Positions 9,858 through 19,260 are shown, counted from the first letter of the stretch. The stretch: DNA of 64,000 nt from Azorinus chamasolen (GCA_963576725.1 OY755242.1:62376324-62440323), one strand, 5' to 3'. A program made the numbers and translations. Notes: generated by a model not told the origin, from the letters alone.

Positions 9858-11165
9858 TCACAACTGAGTTTCGAATTTCCCAACAGAAATCTTTCTTTGC
9901 ACATTGTTTTGTACATTGTTCTTCACGGGGAATGCAGCCATGTCGCTCGGATTACCACTGTCCAGATCGTCTGTCTGTAGACGGATATATTTGGCCACTC
10001 CGGTGGCAATAGTTTGTCCCACACCGGAGCCGTCGGAAGAGTTCGTAGACTCCTCACTACTAGTTCTATTGATAGAGGTCAGTCTTCTCTTGGAGCGAGA
10101 GTGGAAATGCTGAACTTTGACAATAGGACAAATGTCTAAGGGTACCTTTGAGCCCGAACTATGTTGCACTTTTAGCTGACTTGGGTTAGGGCCGAGTTCG
10201 AAGTCATCCTGAGTTGCTATTGGAGCCAAGTCATTGTTCTTTTCTGATGGTGTCTTGGCTACACTGTTCAAACTTGCATAATTCATTTGTGCCAGGCTTT
10301 GCTGTTCAATTAACAACGGTAGGCTTTTATTCCTGGCTGATATGTTCACAAACTCATCTGACTCACAGTAATCCGTTACTGAATTGAAATGACTGCGAAC
10401 TTTTGCATTGTTTGATACAAGATCCGGAGGAATTTTCAGAATTATTCCGTTTAGCTGTCTTTCTTTGCGATCCAAATATTTCACATTTTGTACCCACTCT
10501 GCGGTTGCCTGTTCCACATTTCCTTCGGTATCGGGCAACTGCAGCGCACACTCGCACTCATTCGCTTCCTTATCCACATCAATGGGTTGATGAGAACAAT
10601 CATCATGTCCCATTCCGTGGCATCCTCCCTCACAAGTTTCGCTGACACCACATTTAGCATGCTCACATAACAAGCCTTTGGGCACGTCCGACTGCTGGGA
10701 CAATTTCGCACGTTCTTGCCAAATCATTTTGGCACTTTCACTTATCCACTCCGCCTCCACAGCTGTCGGCTGTCCGTCTGTATGGTTCAAGGGACCAGTT
10801 TTCTCTGGTGTGAACTCCTCCGGAAAATATTTCATTGTGCACCTGTGTATCGCCCGAAGTATCCTTTTACGGCACTTGGTGCGATAAACAACATAGACCA
10901 CTAATACGAGAAGAAGTGCGCCCAAAAATATAGCCGTGTTTATGCCAATGTCAGGGTCATATGTGCTGTAAAACCGTTGCCCAGTAAGGTAGGTGTTATT
11001 ATCTTGATGGTAAAGTTCCTCTGGAACTTCAAATGCGTCCGAAAGTAGTGTTTGCTGGTGGGAAATGTTCAGTTGCCCGGATGTGTTCGCGGGGCCCGTA
11101 TAGCTCAGCTTGATCTCAGTCACGTGTGTCGCTTCTGTTTTATTAGCCAAGTCATCTCTTCTCAT
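9858..11165 (-). CDS. Single-pass membrane protein with PDZ-binding C-terminus (probably the last, perhaps only, coding exon)
   Basis: The 435-residue ORF is the only long, compositionally protein-like reading frame in the window and is visibly more GC-rich than its surroundings. Residues 1-74 are hydrophilic with four N-glycosylation sequons (N8, N27, N33, N56), followed by one membrane span at about 75-95 and a basic stop-transfer stretch (KCRKR). This predicts N-terminus outside and a long cytoplasmic tail. The tail has a Cys/His-rich segment at 167-206 (seven Cys), a Ser/Thr-rich stretch at 356-380 after a basic SRSKRR run, a basic RKIS site, and ends ETQL, the class I PDZ-ligand form. 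No signal peptide is visible, so it is either a reverse signal-anchor protein or the 3' part of a larger receptor whose signal peptide lies on an upstream exon. The ATG has a purine at -3, and an in-frame TGA lies three codons upstream. I do not recognise the family, and no enzymatic domain is apparent. No clear AATAAA was seen within 250 bases downstream. Confidence 0.75.
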   Translation of the reverse strand: MRRDDLANKTEATHVTEIKLSYTGPANTSGQLNISHQQTLLSDAFEVPEELYHQDNNTYLTGQRFYSTYDPDIGINTAIFLGALLLVLVVYVVYRTKCRKRILRAIHRCTMKYFPEEFTPEKTGPLNHTDGQPTAVEAEWISESAKMIWQERAKLSQQSDVPKGLLCEHAKCGVSETCEGGCHGMGHDDCSHQPIDVDKEANECECALQLPDTEGNVEQATAEWVQNVKYLDRKERQLNGIILKIPPDLVSNNAKVRSHFNSVTDYCESDEFVNISARNKSLPLLIEQQSLAQMNYASLNSVAKTPSEKNNDLAPIATQDDFELGPNPSQLKVQHSSGSKVPLDICPIVKVQHFHSRSKRRLTSINRTSSEESTNSSDGSGVGQTIATGVAKYIRLQTDDLDSGNPSDMAAFPVKNNVQNNVQRKISVGKFETQL

Positions 11166-11181
11166 TTCTCCTCATTTGGCT
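11166..11181 (-). promoter_or_regulatory. Candidate 3' splice site and short 5' leader of the membrane-protein exon
   Basis: Read on the minus strand, a T-rich tract runs into TTTTCAG at 11180-11181, a good acceptor consensus. Only 14 bases separate it from the ATG, and an in-frame TGA lies between them (11172-11174). If the acceptor is used, the upstream exon is non-coding in this frame. A second acceptor-like site (GGTTTTACAG) lies inside the ORF just before the membrane span, around 10968-10980, and would join an upstream coding exon instead. Confidence 0.4.
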
Positions 11182-11254
11182 GAAAACACAAACAACAAAA
11201 CATTATTTTAAAGGAACGACATATCGGCTACTCCGTGTAAACAGTAAATATATA

Positions 11255-11573
11255 CAGTTGAACTTCGATATCTCGAATTCGGATAACTCGAACTTCGTGA
11301 TAACTCGAACTAAAAGTTCGGTCCTTCCAAAATCTTACAATACAGAATTGCTCTAAAATGTATCACTACGCATATCTAGAAACACATTTCATAGCTTTAA
11401 TGCAGTTCTACAGTAATACTGAAAGCTCCTGCAGGAGCTTTCAGCATTACTGTAGACCTGCATTAAGCTATGAACTTGAGAAATTGTCCAGATTATATCG
11501 GATAACTCGAACTTCTGTTATCTCGAACTAATTTATATAGTCCCTTGAAGGTCGAGATATCGAAGTTCAACTG
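11255..11573 (+). mobile_element. M4 pogo-like MITE (type copy)
   Basis: TA-flanked; ends CAGTTGAACTTCGATATCTC and complement. TCGGATAACTCGAAC words repeat near both ends. The hairpin AGTAATACTGAAAGCTCC / complement has apex GCTCCTGCAGGAGC. It lies 75 bases upstream of the candidate splice acceptor of the membrane-protein exon. Confidence 0.9.
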
Positions 11574-11579
11574 TATATA

Positions 11580-11633
11580 CAGTTGAACTTCGATATCTCG
11601 AATTCGGATAACTTGAACTTCGGGATAACTCCA
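11580..11633 (+). mobile_element. M4 left-end fragment
   Basis: A second left terminus follows the TA of the preceding M4 directly and breaks off into an (AAC)n run (about 11630-11650). Confidence 0.8.
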
Positions 11634-11727
11634 ACAACAACAACAACAACTAAACAATGTCCGTTCAATGTTTGACCCCATACAATTTTAACTACATCCA
11701 ATACGACAAGTATTTGAGAAACTATTG

Positions 11728-11830
11728 ATCGTGTTTCAGACAGATTGGATTCTGATGAGACAGTTAATTACTCAGTGTCTCATCTGGATCCAAGCTGTTT
11801 GCAAATGCGAGTCAGTCTTCAAATGGTAGT
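11728..11830 (+). repeat. T8 hairpin relic
   Basis: CAGACAGATTGGATTCTGAT pairs with GTCTCATCTGGATCCAAGCT. Outer parts are lost. Confidence 0.55.
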
Positions 11831-11865
11831 CAGGCCTCAAATAGCGGGATTACGTCATGAATATT

Positions 11866-12025
11866 GTACCTCTCAAAACAGGACGTTGAATTTGATACAA
11901 ATACAGGTCTTCGAGACAGGTAGTGGCTTAATGCAAGGTGAAAGTCATACAGAAAGCTCCTTTAGGAGCATTCTTCATGACTTTCACACTGCATTAAGCA
12001 GCCACCTGCCTATAATTATCTGAGT
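11866..12025 (+). mobile_element. M3 partial copy
   Basis: CCTCTCAAAACAGGACGTTG followed by the full M3 hairpin (GCTCCTTTAGGAGC apex). The right terminus is missing. Confidence 0.7.
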
Positions 12026-12029
12026 TCAG

Positions 12030-12150
12030 AAAGTTTAAGTCATGACAGAAACGGTAGAATCAGATTTTTATTGTGTTCAAAAGCAAACAGAGCAGACCCT
12101 GATCAGACGGTTCCTCCTGATCTGGGTCTACCATGCAAGGTCGTCAAAAA
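12030..12150 (-). repeat. T1 relic
   Basis: The GCAAACAGAGCAGACCCTGA arm with a truncated apex (GGTTCCTCCTGATC) and remnants of the short arm (GTCAAAAAGCGTATTTAT). Confidence 0.5.
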
Positions 12151-12204
12151 GCGTATTTATTAAGGAAAATGTTGAATGATTTTTTATTAACTAAATGTAG
12201 GAGT

Positions 12205-12500
12205 CTTAAAAAGGTGGTTGCTTAACCCATTGCCTCATAGGCTATTTTTAGATACAACCTCTTTGAATAAATCTACCGAAAAGGAGCATTAACTAGAGAA
12301 AAGGAAACTTTAAGAATTTTGTAGTTTGAAACAATTGTGATAAATAAAGCATTTGCTCCTATAGGAGCAAATGCTCTATTTATCACAATGGTTTCACAAA
12401 GTGACTTTTACAGAGTCGTCAAAAGTCGTCAGTATGAGGGAAAGGGTTAATGCAGGACAGAAAGCTCCAATAGCTCCTTATCCAGGTTTAATTACACTTA
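12205..12500 (+). mobile_element. M2 remnant hosting a T3
   Basis: AAGGTGGTTGCTTAA precedes and TTAATGCAGGACAGAAAGCT follows the T3 at 12222-12450. Together they rebuild the conserved M2 word GGTTGCTTAATGCAGG. Confidence 0.7.
12222..12450 (+). mobile_element. T3 element inserted at the M2 internal TTAA
   Basis: TTAACCCATTGCCTCATAGG ... GAGGGAAAGGGTTAA with intact hairpin and apex GCTCCTATAGGAGC. Confidence 0.9.
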
Positions 12501-12817
12501 TGATAAGTTGTACCGTATCTATATATATCAGTTTTACACCCCCAGTTACAATTTGATAATATAAGCTCTGTCGTGGTATGACACTCGCAAGAAACAGGCT
12601 CTTTGTTCGCTGTGGCTTTAGCATGACAGCAGTGAAAGTTATTGTAAGTGTTGGTGGTACGATGTTATTGAGATATGCGTTGAAGGGTTATTTAGTAAAC
12701 GTTCCAGTTTGCCACTGGATATCCCGAAAAAAGATAATAACAAACTTGTTCAGAAGTCTTTGTTTAATTAAATATTTCGCCTTTAATTAAATTTCCGTCG
12801 ACAACGATTATCATCTA

Positions 12818-13008
12818 CAGTAAAACCTCTCTAATAGAGAAAGTTTTAGATATGTTTAGGCAGGTGGCTGCTAAATACAGAATGAACTTTATGCAAATAG
12901 TTTCTAGAAGAGCTTTCAGCATGCCTTTCACCCTGCATTAAGCTGTCATCCGTCTCTAAGACCTATATTTATACTAAATTTAATGTCCGGTTTAGAGGGA
13001 TTTTACAG
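12818..13008 (+). mobile_element. M3 element
   Basis: TA-flanked; CAGTAAAACCTCTCTAATAG ... GAGGGATTTTACAG. The central hairpin has decayed (AGTTTCTAGAAGAGCTTTCAG). Confidence 0.8.
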
Positions 13009-13111
13009 TAACAATAAGAATGCTTATGGGTAGGCCATGAAAGGATGACGTATGTACTTCATTGTCAGATAACATCGTGGTGACGTCAAAGATATAGGTG
13101 AGATCAATCAA

Positions 13112-13361
13112 TTAACCATTTCCCTGTTCTGTGTTTATTTCCAATTTCAATACCTACTGACTATTCCTGGACAAAATAGTTACAACGAAATATGGAAGAT
13201 GGAGCATTGTAGTCATTTTAGAAAGTAAAGGAACATATCTATCATATTCCATTAGCAAACAGAGCAGACCCTGATCAGATGGCTCCTCTAGGAGCCATCT
13301 GATCTGGGTCTACTCTGTTTGCAAATGCGTGAAAACACGTTTATATGAGGGAAAGGGTTAA
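13112..13361 (-). mobile_element. T2 element
   Basis: TTAACCATTTCCCTGTTCTG ... GAGGGAAAGGGTTAA. The hairpin 13255-13322 is near-perfect, with apex GCTCCTCTAGGAGC and two mismatched stem positions (GCAGACC versus GTAGACC; CCCTGATC versus CCCAGATC). Confidence 0.9.
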
Positions 13362-13670
13362 AGCTACGTGTTCTTACTCGAATACGTCTGTTCATGAAAA
13401 CATATTGTCTAAATTGTGTGATCTGATAATGTCAATAAAATGCCACGCGCAATGGCAATTACTACTTGCGCACTTGTAAATGCAAATGCATATTTAACAT
13501 TTAAATCTCTCGGCGCTAATGATGAAACTGTGATTACTTAAGTAAACTGGTTCGGAGTCTTATCAGGATCGATACTGTGTGATACTTTTGAAAGAAAAAG
13601 GAAAAGAACATAGACAATAAATTGTAGCAGACGACATGTTTTGCAGACTACAATGTGCGAAAGTGAACTA
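13362..13670. other. Unassigned stretch
   Basis: No repeat, hairpin or coding signal recognised. Confidence 0.5.
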
Positions 13671-13987
13671 CAGTTGAACTTCGATAACTCGAACTTCAAG
13701 GGACCTTAAATTAGTGCGAGATAACAGAGGTTCGAATCATCCGAATTATATTATGACCAATACCTCAAGTTCACAGCTTAATGCAGGTCGAAAGTAATGC
13801 TGAAAGCTCCTCGTAGGAACTTTCAGCATTACTTTCGACCTGCTTTAAGCTGTCACATGTGTTGCTAGATATGTGTAGTGATACATTTTAGAACAATTCT
13901 GTATTGTAAATTTTGGAAGGACCGAACTTTTAGTTCGAGTTATCCCGAAGTTCGAGTAATCCGAGTCAAGATATCGAAGTTCAACTG
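13671..13987 (-). mobile_element. M4 element
   Basis: TA-flanked, complete, with hairpin GCTCCTCGTAGGAAC (apex slightly decayed). It reads as the complement of the 11255 copy. Confidence 0.85.
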
Positions 13988-14076
13988 TAATTAATTTGGA
14001 GAACAACACTCCTTTGCATACAACTGCTTATTACAATTACGAAGAATGATTTTTCTCTCAGTTCGTTTCGTATAGA

Positions 14077-14200
14077 CGGTCAGATTATCAGTGAGTTTAG
14101 ATCCAGGTGTGACTCCAAGCCGGTCAGATTATCGATGAATTTAGATCCAGGTGTGACTCCAAGCTACTCGGTATTTCACATGGCTCTAAAAATGCGCCTA
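14077..14200 (+). repeat. T8-like relic with a 44-bp tandem duplication
   Basis: CGGTCAGATTATC ... CCAGGTGTGACTCCAAG occurs at 14077 and again at 14121, followed by a decayed hairpin arm. Confidence 0.6.
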
Positions 14201-14311
14201 CTGCATGCTAATGGCCCCACCAAGCGAATAATGCTACCCGTCTTATAGAAGCTGGAAACTAGGAAAATGAGAATGCTTTTGAGCTGCGTGCTTGCCGACA
14301 GAAGGTTAATT

Positions 14312-14619
14312 AACCAGTGACTCCATGAATGTTTATGCAAAGAATAATGACATCAGGAACTTAATTGATTTTAATAATGACACATTGACACTGGAATCGT
14401 TGACCATAGTACAGAGCTACAGATAAAGGAACGTTTTCAAATATGAAAATCGGCATTTCTCCTCCAAAACCTATGGTGTGACCACTCTTTAGAATCGTCT
14501 CGAGAGACGATTCTAAAGAGTGGTCACACCAAAGGGTTTGGTGGAGAGAAAAAAGAAGTTATTCTTGAGAACACTGTTCGAAAATGCATAGACATGTGTA
14601 TTTATGAAGTAAATGGTTA
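14312..14619 (-). mobile_element. T1 element hosting an F1 fold-back
   Basis: The T1 long arm (GCAAAGAATAATGACATCAG) is on the left and the short arm (TGTATTTATGAAGTAAATGG) on the right; the usual hairpin is replaced by F1. Confidence 0.65.
14455..14549. repeat. F1 fold-back element
   Basis: ATTTCTCCTCCAAAACC to GGGTTTGGTGGAGAG; the core GAATCGTCTCGAGAGACGATTC is almost perfect. Confidence 0.85.
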
Positions 14620-14801
14620 GAGCCTTAGAGGGTATCCGTCAAAGTTTCAAACTAAAAAATGATGTCTTCTGAAAGGTTGATCGTGAATAAATATTCTTCA
14701 TTTTCGATTCGTTAAAACTTTTGGAACTATTGATAGTTTGTCAATCAGCAAGACGCCGAGTTACTCGTCGCCACATCTGGACCCAATCTGTAAATGTCAG
14801 T

Positions 14802-14873
14802 AGGGTGACGATTATCTGTAAATGTCAGTAGGGTGACGATTATCTGTAAATGTCAGTAGGGTGACGATTATCA
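14802..14873 (+). repeat. 28-bp tandem repeat, about 2.6 units
   Basis: TCTGTAAATGTCAGTAGGGT+GACGATTA is repeated without change, suggesting recent slippage. It derives from the arm of a decayed T7/T8 hairpin (CCCAATCTGTAAATG). Confidence 0.85.
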
Positions 14874-14880
14874 GACTATG

Positions 14881-15505
14881 TGTGACAAGTATGCCACATT
14901 CAGTGCTTTGTCAATGAACGGAGGACTAGCTTTATGTATGAGGGTTTACTGATGTGTGAAAAATCACCACTGTCAGTGTTGTGTCAATGAATGGACGGTT
15001 GAACTGTGATATCTCGAACTTCAAGGGACCATACAAAATAGTTCGAGATAACAGAAGTACGAGTTATCCGATTTCTGATCTGGATAATTTCTACAATGCA
15101 CAGCTTAATGTAGGTCTAAAGTATTGCTGAAAGCTCCTGTAGGAGCTTTCAGCATTACATTAAACCTGCATGAAGCTATAACGCGTTTTTCTAGATATTC
15201 CTAGTTATACATTTAAGAACAATTCTGTATCGTAAGCTTTGGAAGGACTGAACTTTTAGTTCGAGTTTTCCGAAGTTCGAGTTATCCGCGTTCAACTGTA
15301 TGTTGTAAGAACACCACATTCAGTGCTATGTCAATGCACAGAGGTATTACTGCATGTGTGACAAGAACACTACATCAAGTGCTTTGTCAATAAACGAAAG
15401 GTTCACTGTATGTGTGATAAGAACTCCACATTCAATGTTCTTGCAATAAACGGATGGCATACTGTATGCACGACAAGAACGCTACAACCAGTGCCTTGTC
15501 AATAA
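14881..15505 (+). repeat. Degenerate tandem array of about 55-60 bp units, split by M4
   Basis: Units share TGTGACAAGAAC(A/G)CCACATTC and GTGCTTTGTCAAT(G/A)AACG. Two units precede and four follow the M4 at 14997-15298. Confidence 0.75.
14997..15298 (-). mobile_element. M4 element inserted in the tandem array
   Basis: The right end TTCAACTG is followed by TA; the left end is eroded (GGTTGAACTGTGATATC). The hairpin has apex GCTCCTGTAGGAGC. Confidence 0.8.
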
Positions 15506-15520
15506 CGACATTCATGATTA

Positions 15521-15714
15521 CAGTTAAACCTCTCTAAACCGGACGTTGAATTTAGTATAAATATTGATCTTTGGGACAGGTGGCAGCTTAATGCAGGGTG
15601 AAAGTCATGCTCCTCTAGGAGCTTTCTGCATGACTTTCATCCTGCATTAAGCAGCCTCCTACCTAAAAGTATCCAAATTCTTATCTAGGATTCCGTTTTA
15701 GAGAGGTTTTACTG
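15521..15714 (+). mobile_element. M3 element
   Basis: TA-flanked, CAGTTAAACCTCTCTAAACC ... GAGAGGTTTTACTG. The left hairpin arm is short by about 11 bases (GTCATGCTCCTCTAGGAGC). Confidence 0.85.
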
Positions 15715-15817
15715 TACATGTTAATCATTAATAAATGATTCAGTAACCACGTTTTAGCTTGATTAACTTGAATCATCATTAATTGGCAACTTGAGACTGG
15801 TACATGTAACATGTAAC

Positions 15818-16000
15818 TCGTTACCCCATACAGATGCCTTTGCAAACAGAATAGACCCCGAGAGGACGGTTCCTGCAAAATCCGTACTTTTATGGTCTGT
15901 CATATTTGTTTGGGAACTGCTGTAGATATAAGTCTACATTGTCTGCCTTGGTAAAATGTTCTGTTGTTCATATTGACATTATAAAGATCATTAAGTTAAT
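15818..16000 (+). mobile_element. T1 relic
   Basis: TTACCCCATACAGATGCCTTTG followed by a decayed hairpin and the first part of the long arm. Confidence 0.5.
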
Positions 16001-16038
16001 AAAATCATCAGAGCGACAGAAAACGGTGCCTACCCAAA

Positions 16039-16160
16039 TATTAAAATCGTCATTTCTCCACCAAACCCTATACCGTGACCACTCTTTAGAATAGTCTCTT
16101 TGTCACAGTATAGGGTTTGGTGGAGAAATAAAGAAGTTATTCTTGAAAATGTTTTAATTT
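16039..16160. repeat. F1 fold-back element, apex truncated
   Basis: CATTTCTCCACCAAACCCTA pairs with TAGGGTTTGGTGGAGAAAT; one inner arm is lost after AGAATAGTCTC. The F1 tail AAGAAGTTATTCTTG follows. Confidence 0.8.
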
Positions 16161-16232
16161 TACGCATCGTATATCGAGCTATTCTTAGTATTTATTTATT
16201 TACCTCCAATAATGAAGTGCAATACATTATTA

Positions 16233-16373
16233 GTTATACAGTTCTTTCCCAGGGTACATGACGATTTATTCCCGGCTGAGGAAAATCATGTTGCCCGAGC
16301 CGTTAGGCGAGGGTTACATGATTTTACCAGCCGGGAATAAATCGTCATGTACCCTGGGAAAGAACTGTATAAC
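16233..16373. repeat. F3 fold-back element, 141 bp
   Basis: Perfect outer arms of about 48 bases (GTTATACAGTTCTTTCCCAG...) enclose an asymmetric centre (TTGCCCGAGCCGTTAGGCGAGG). A related short palindrome with TGTACCCTG/CAGGGTACA is at about 16749-16774. Confidence 0.85.
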
Positions 16374-17267
16374 GAATTTATTATACTGCAAAGTTTTACG
16401 GTTCGGATAATTTATATAAATCCATTTTGGCATGTTGAATCACTAAACACGCTAATTCCCCTAAAAGCGCCCCAATACATTAATTCTAACCGAAGGTATC
16501 CAAAGTGGTATGTATTGCATTTCATCGGCGTTCGTGTTATTATAGATGGCTGGACGATATAATAACTCTTCTAAAAAGTGTTTTATTGGTAATTTCAAAC
16601 AATGATGTTTTTTAATTCGTTTCTGTATTTTTCCTTTACGTATCAATGGTTGTCTATTATGAATTTTGCTATTGTTTAGCCGAGTCGAGAAGTCGGTCTT
16701 TTGGTTTCTGACCATAATATTTGGGGCCTGCCATGGGAATTTTCTATGTACCCTGTTAGCTCACAGGGTACATGGACTCATGTACACGGCTAGTTAACCA
16801 ATCAGTAGTGAGGATTTTACATTGCAGTATAATAAAATATATGAACAGACCTGTGGATGCAACACACAGAGTCACAAGAACATAACAGTTTTACATACCA
16901 CCACCACATAACAGGACAACTAGTACAGCTATTTACACAAATGTTCACATCCACAATGGAAGGTGTATGCCTTACTGGTGAATCATGTTTATATATAAAT
17001 ACTGCATATTATAATATACTCAAAATAAATATAAACTATGTATAAATGTACCCCAATAAATCACTCTGACGAAACGAAAGTCAGACGAGATATTAAGGTA
17101 CACGCTACAATCATAATAACAACAACAATGGCACAGTAACAACAGCAGGAGCTAATCCCGCTATTATCACATCCATTGTTATCATTATCATCATTATCAA
17201 ACGTTTAACAAATATTACTATTTGAGTGTTCATGAGTGTTCATGAGGTAAAGGGACAAAATACAACT
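16374..17267. other. Unassigned AT-rich stretch
   Basis: Contains the small TGTACCCTGTTAGCTCACAG palindrome (16749-16774) and AAC/ATC-rich simple sequence at 17115-17205. No coding evidence. Confidence 0.5.
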
Positions 17268-17651
17268 ATATATAGAACCCCTCTGATGCGATCATTTAAT
17301 GCATATACAGTATGGTATTTAAGAGCAGGTGGTTGATTAATGCATTTCCCCCTACTGACGCCTTTTGACTCCTCTGTAAAAGTCATATTTTGAAACCATT
17401 GTGATAAATAGAGCATTTGCTCCGGTATTTATCGCAATGGTTTTAAAATTCCCATTTATCTAGTAAATGCTCCATTCAAAGAGGTTGGATCTAAAATGGT
17501 CTAGGAGGGAATGTGTTAATGCAGGATGAAGTAATGCTGAAAACTCCTGTAGGACGTTTGTGTGTTGTGTTTGTAATGCATTACAAATGCATCACCTTCT
17601 TTTTAAGATTCCTCTGTCCAATCCATAAATGCTCGCTTTAGACAGGCCCTA
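17268..17651 (+). mobile_element. M2 element hosting a reverse T3
   Basis: TAGAACCCCTCTGATGCGAT ... AGACAGGCCCTACTG. The M2 word GGTTGATTAATGCAGG is split at its TTAA. Confidence 0.7.
17337..17519 (-). mobile_element. T3 element, truncated apex
   Basis: The right arm comes first (CTACTGACGCCTTTTGACTC); the hairpin is cut after GAGCATTTGCTCC; the left arm ends GGAGGGAATGTGTTAA. Confidence 0.75.
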
Positions 17652-17770
17652 CTGTCCTTTACTAAGCGACCAACTTAAGGTGCCCCAGCACCACGAATTC
17701 TGCTTTGTTATATTGCAGATCTATATTGCATGCTCTTGTATTGTATATTAAGATCGAGGGAGGGAGGGTT

Positions 17771-17890
17771 TAACCCATTTATACGTAGTGTTTCTGATAT
17801 GGAACACAGCAGACTCTGGTAAAAGAACCCTTTCTGTCTGATACGGATCTGTACTGTTTACAAACTACTTTCCAAAAGTCACATCGGTAG
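17771..17890 (-). repeat. T1/T2 relic
   Basis: TTTAACCCATTTATACG followed by a decayed hairpin (GGAACACAGCAGACTCTGG ... ACTGTTTACAAA). Confidence 0.4.
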
Positions 17891-18039
17891 AATGTATCCT
17901 TTAAACAACAATAAGACTGATTAAATGATAGATAACATGGCCAGCGTACTTAGAAACGGGGCTAGAGTGAGTACACGCCTCATGGCCATCGCGAGGACAC
18001 GAAGTCTCCGCTGTTTTGTATGTGGGACTAAACGCAATA

Positions 18040-18247
18040 CAGTAGATCGCCTCTAAATCGACCACTTAATAAATGTACAAAATGACGTCTTTTCAAGCAG
18101 GTGGTTGCTTAATGCAGGCCGATAGTAATGCAGAAAACTCCTGTAGGAGCTTTCTGCATTACTTTCGTCCTTCATTAAGCTACCACATGCCTATAACACA
18201 TAACATTAGACCTCTGTTTTGGTGGTGATATTAGAAGCACTTTACTG
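18040..18247 (+). mobile_element. M2 element
   Basis: TA-flanked; CAGTAGATCGCCTCTAAATC ... AGAAGCACTTTACTG. Hairpin apex CTCCTGTAGGAG. Confidence 0.85.
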
Positions 18248-18292
18248 TACTGTGGCTTCTGATAGATGTGGTGTATGGCATTCCTTTCTATA

Positions 18293-18496
18293 CAGTAAAA
18301 TCTCTCTGTAACGACCACTAAATTGTGTTAATTAGTTGGTATTAAGGGCAGGTGGTTGCTTAAAGCAAGTTAAAAGTAAAACAGACCGCTCCTATAGGAG
18401 CGTTCTGTTTTACTTTCACCTTGCTTTAAGCAGTCACCTGCCTTTAGCACAAAATATTTGATGTAGTTTAGTGGTCGCTATAGAGAGGTTTTACTG
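18293..18496 (-). mobile_element. M1 element
   Basis: TA-flanked; CAGTAAAATCTCTCTGTAAC ... GAGAGGTTTTACTG; hairpin apex GCTCCTATAGGAGC. The GTGTTAATTAGTTGG segment lies on the left. Confidence 0.9.
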
Positions 18497-18594
18497 TAGT
18501 TTAAATGCCTAACATATCACTGCAGAAATTGACTCTTATCTCACTGTACAAATGATGTCCGCTCTGAACTCCAATAGGTTACAAATTTACGTTA

Positions 18595-19134
18595 TAGTTG
18601 AACTCCGATATCTCGAACTCGGATAACTCGAACTTCAAAATAACTCGAAGTAAAAGTTCGGTCCTTCCGATATTTACAATATAGAACTGTTCTTAAATGT
18701 ATCACTACCCATATCTAGAAACACATGTGATAATTTAACGCAGGTTAAAAGTAATGCTCAAAACTCATACAGGAACTTTCAGCATTACTTTCGACCTGCA
18801 TTAACCTATTACCTCATATGTTATTTTTAGATACATCTTTGAATAAATCTACCGAAAAGGAGCATTAACTAGAGAAAAGGAAATTTTAGAATTTTGTAGT
18901 TTGAAACCACTGTGATAAATAGAGCATTTGCTCCCATCGGAGCAAATGCTCTATTTATCACAATGGTTTCACAAAGTGACTTTTACAGAGTCGTCAAAAG
19001 TCGTCAATATGAGGGAATGGGTTAAGCTGTGAACTTGAGAAATCGTTCGGATTGGAAATCGTCTAACTCGAACCTATGTTATCTCGAGGTAATTTGTATC
19101 GTCCCTTGAAATTTGAGATATCGAAATTCAACTG
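18595..19134 (+). mobile_element. M4 element hosting a T3
   Basis: AGTTGAACTCCGATATCTCG ... GATATCGAAATTCAACTG. Its hairpin arm reads TTTCGACCTGCATTAA, and the T3 occupies that TTAA. Confidence 0.8.
18801..19025 (+). mobile_element. T3 element inside M4
   Basis: TTAACCTATTACCTCATATG ... GAGGGAATGGGTTAA, with an almost perfect hairpin. Removing it rebuilds CCTGCATTAAGCTGTGAAC, as in uninterrupted M4 copies. Confidence 0.9.
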
Positions 19135-19140
19135 TTTGAG

Positions 19141-19260
19141 AAATTATTACCCCGAGTATAGATCCTGATTGAGGCACCAAGTTGCCCTGTGTTTCATGTG
19201 GATACAAGCTGTTTGCAAATGTGAGCTAGGCCGCGATCAATAGGATACTAGCGTAAGATA
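19141..19260 (+). repeat. T8 relic
   Basis: GAGTATAGATCCTGATTGAG pairs loosely with TTCATGTGGATACAAGCTG. From 19261 to 19546 nothing is recognised beyond a truncated TTAACCCTTTACTT end at 19516. Confidence 0.45.

Noticed and set aside
9904..10904. Several open frames opposite to or overlapping the membrane-protein exon
   Set aside because: They are shadows of the real frame; products are Ser/His-rich without features.
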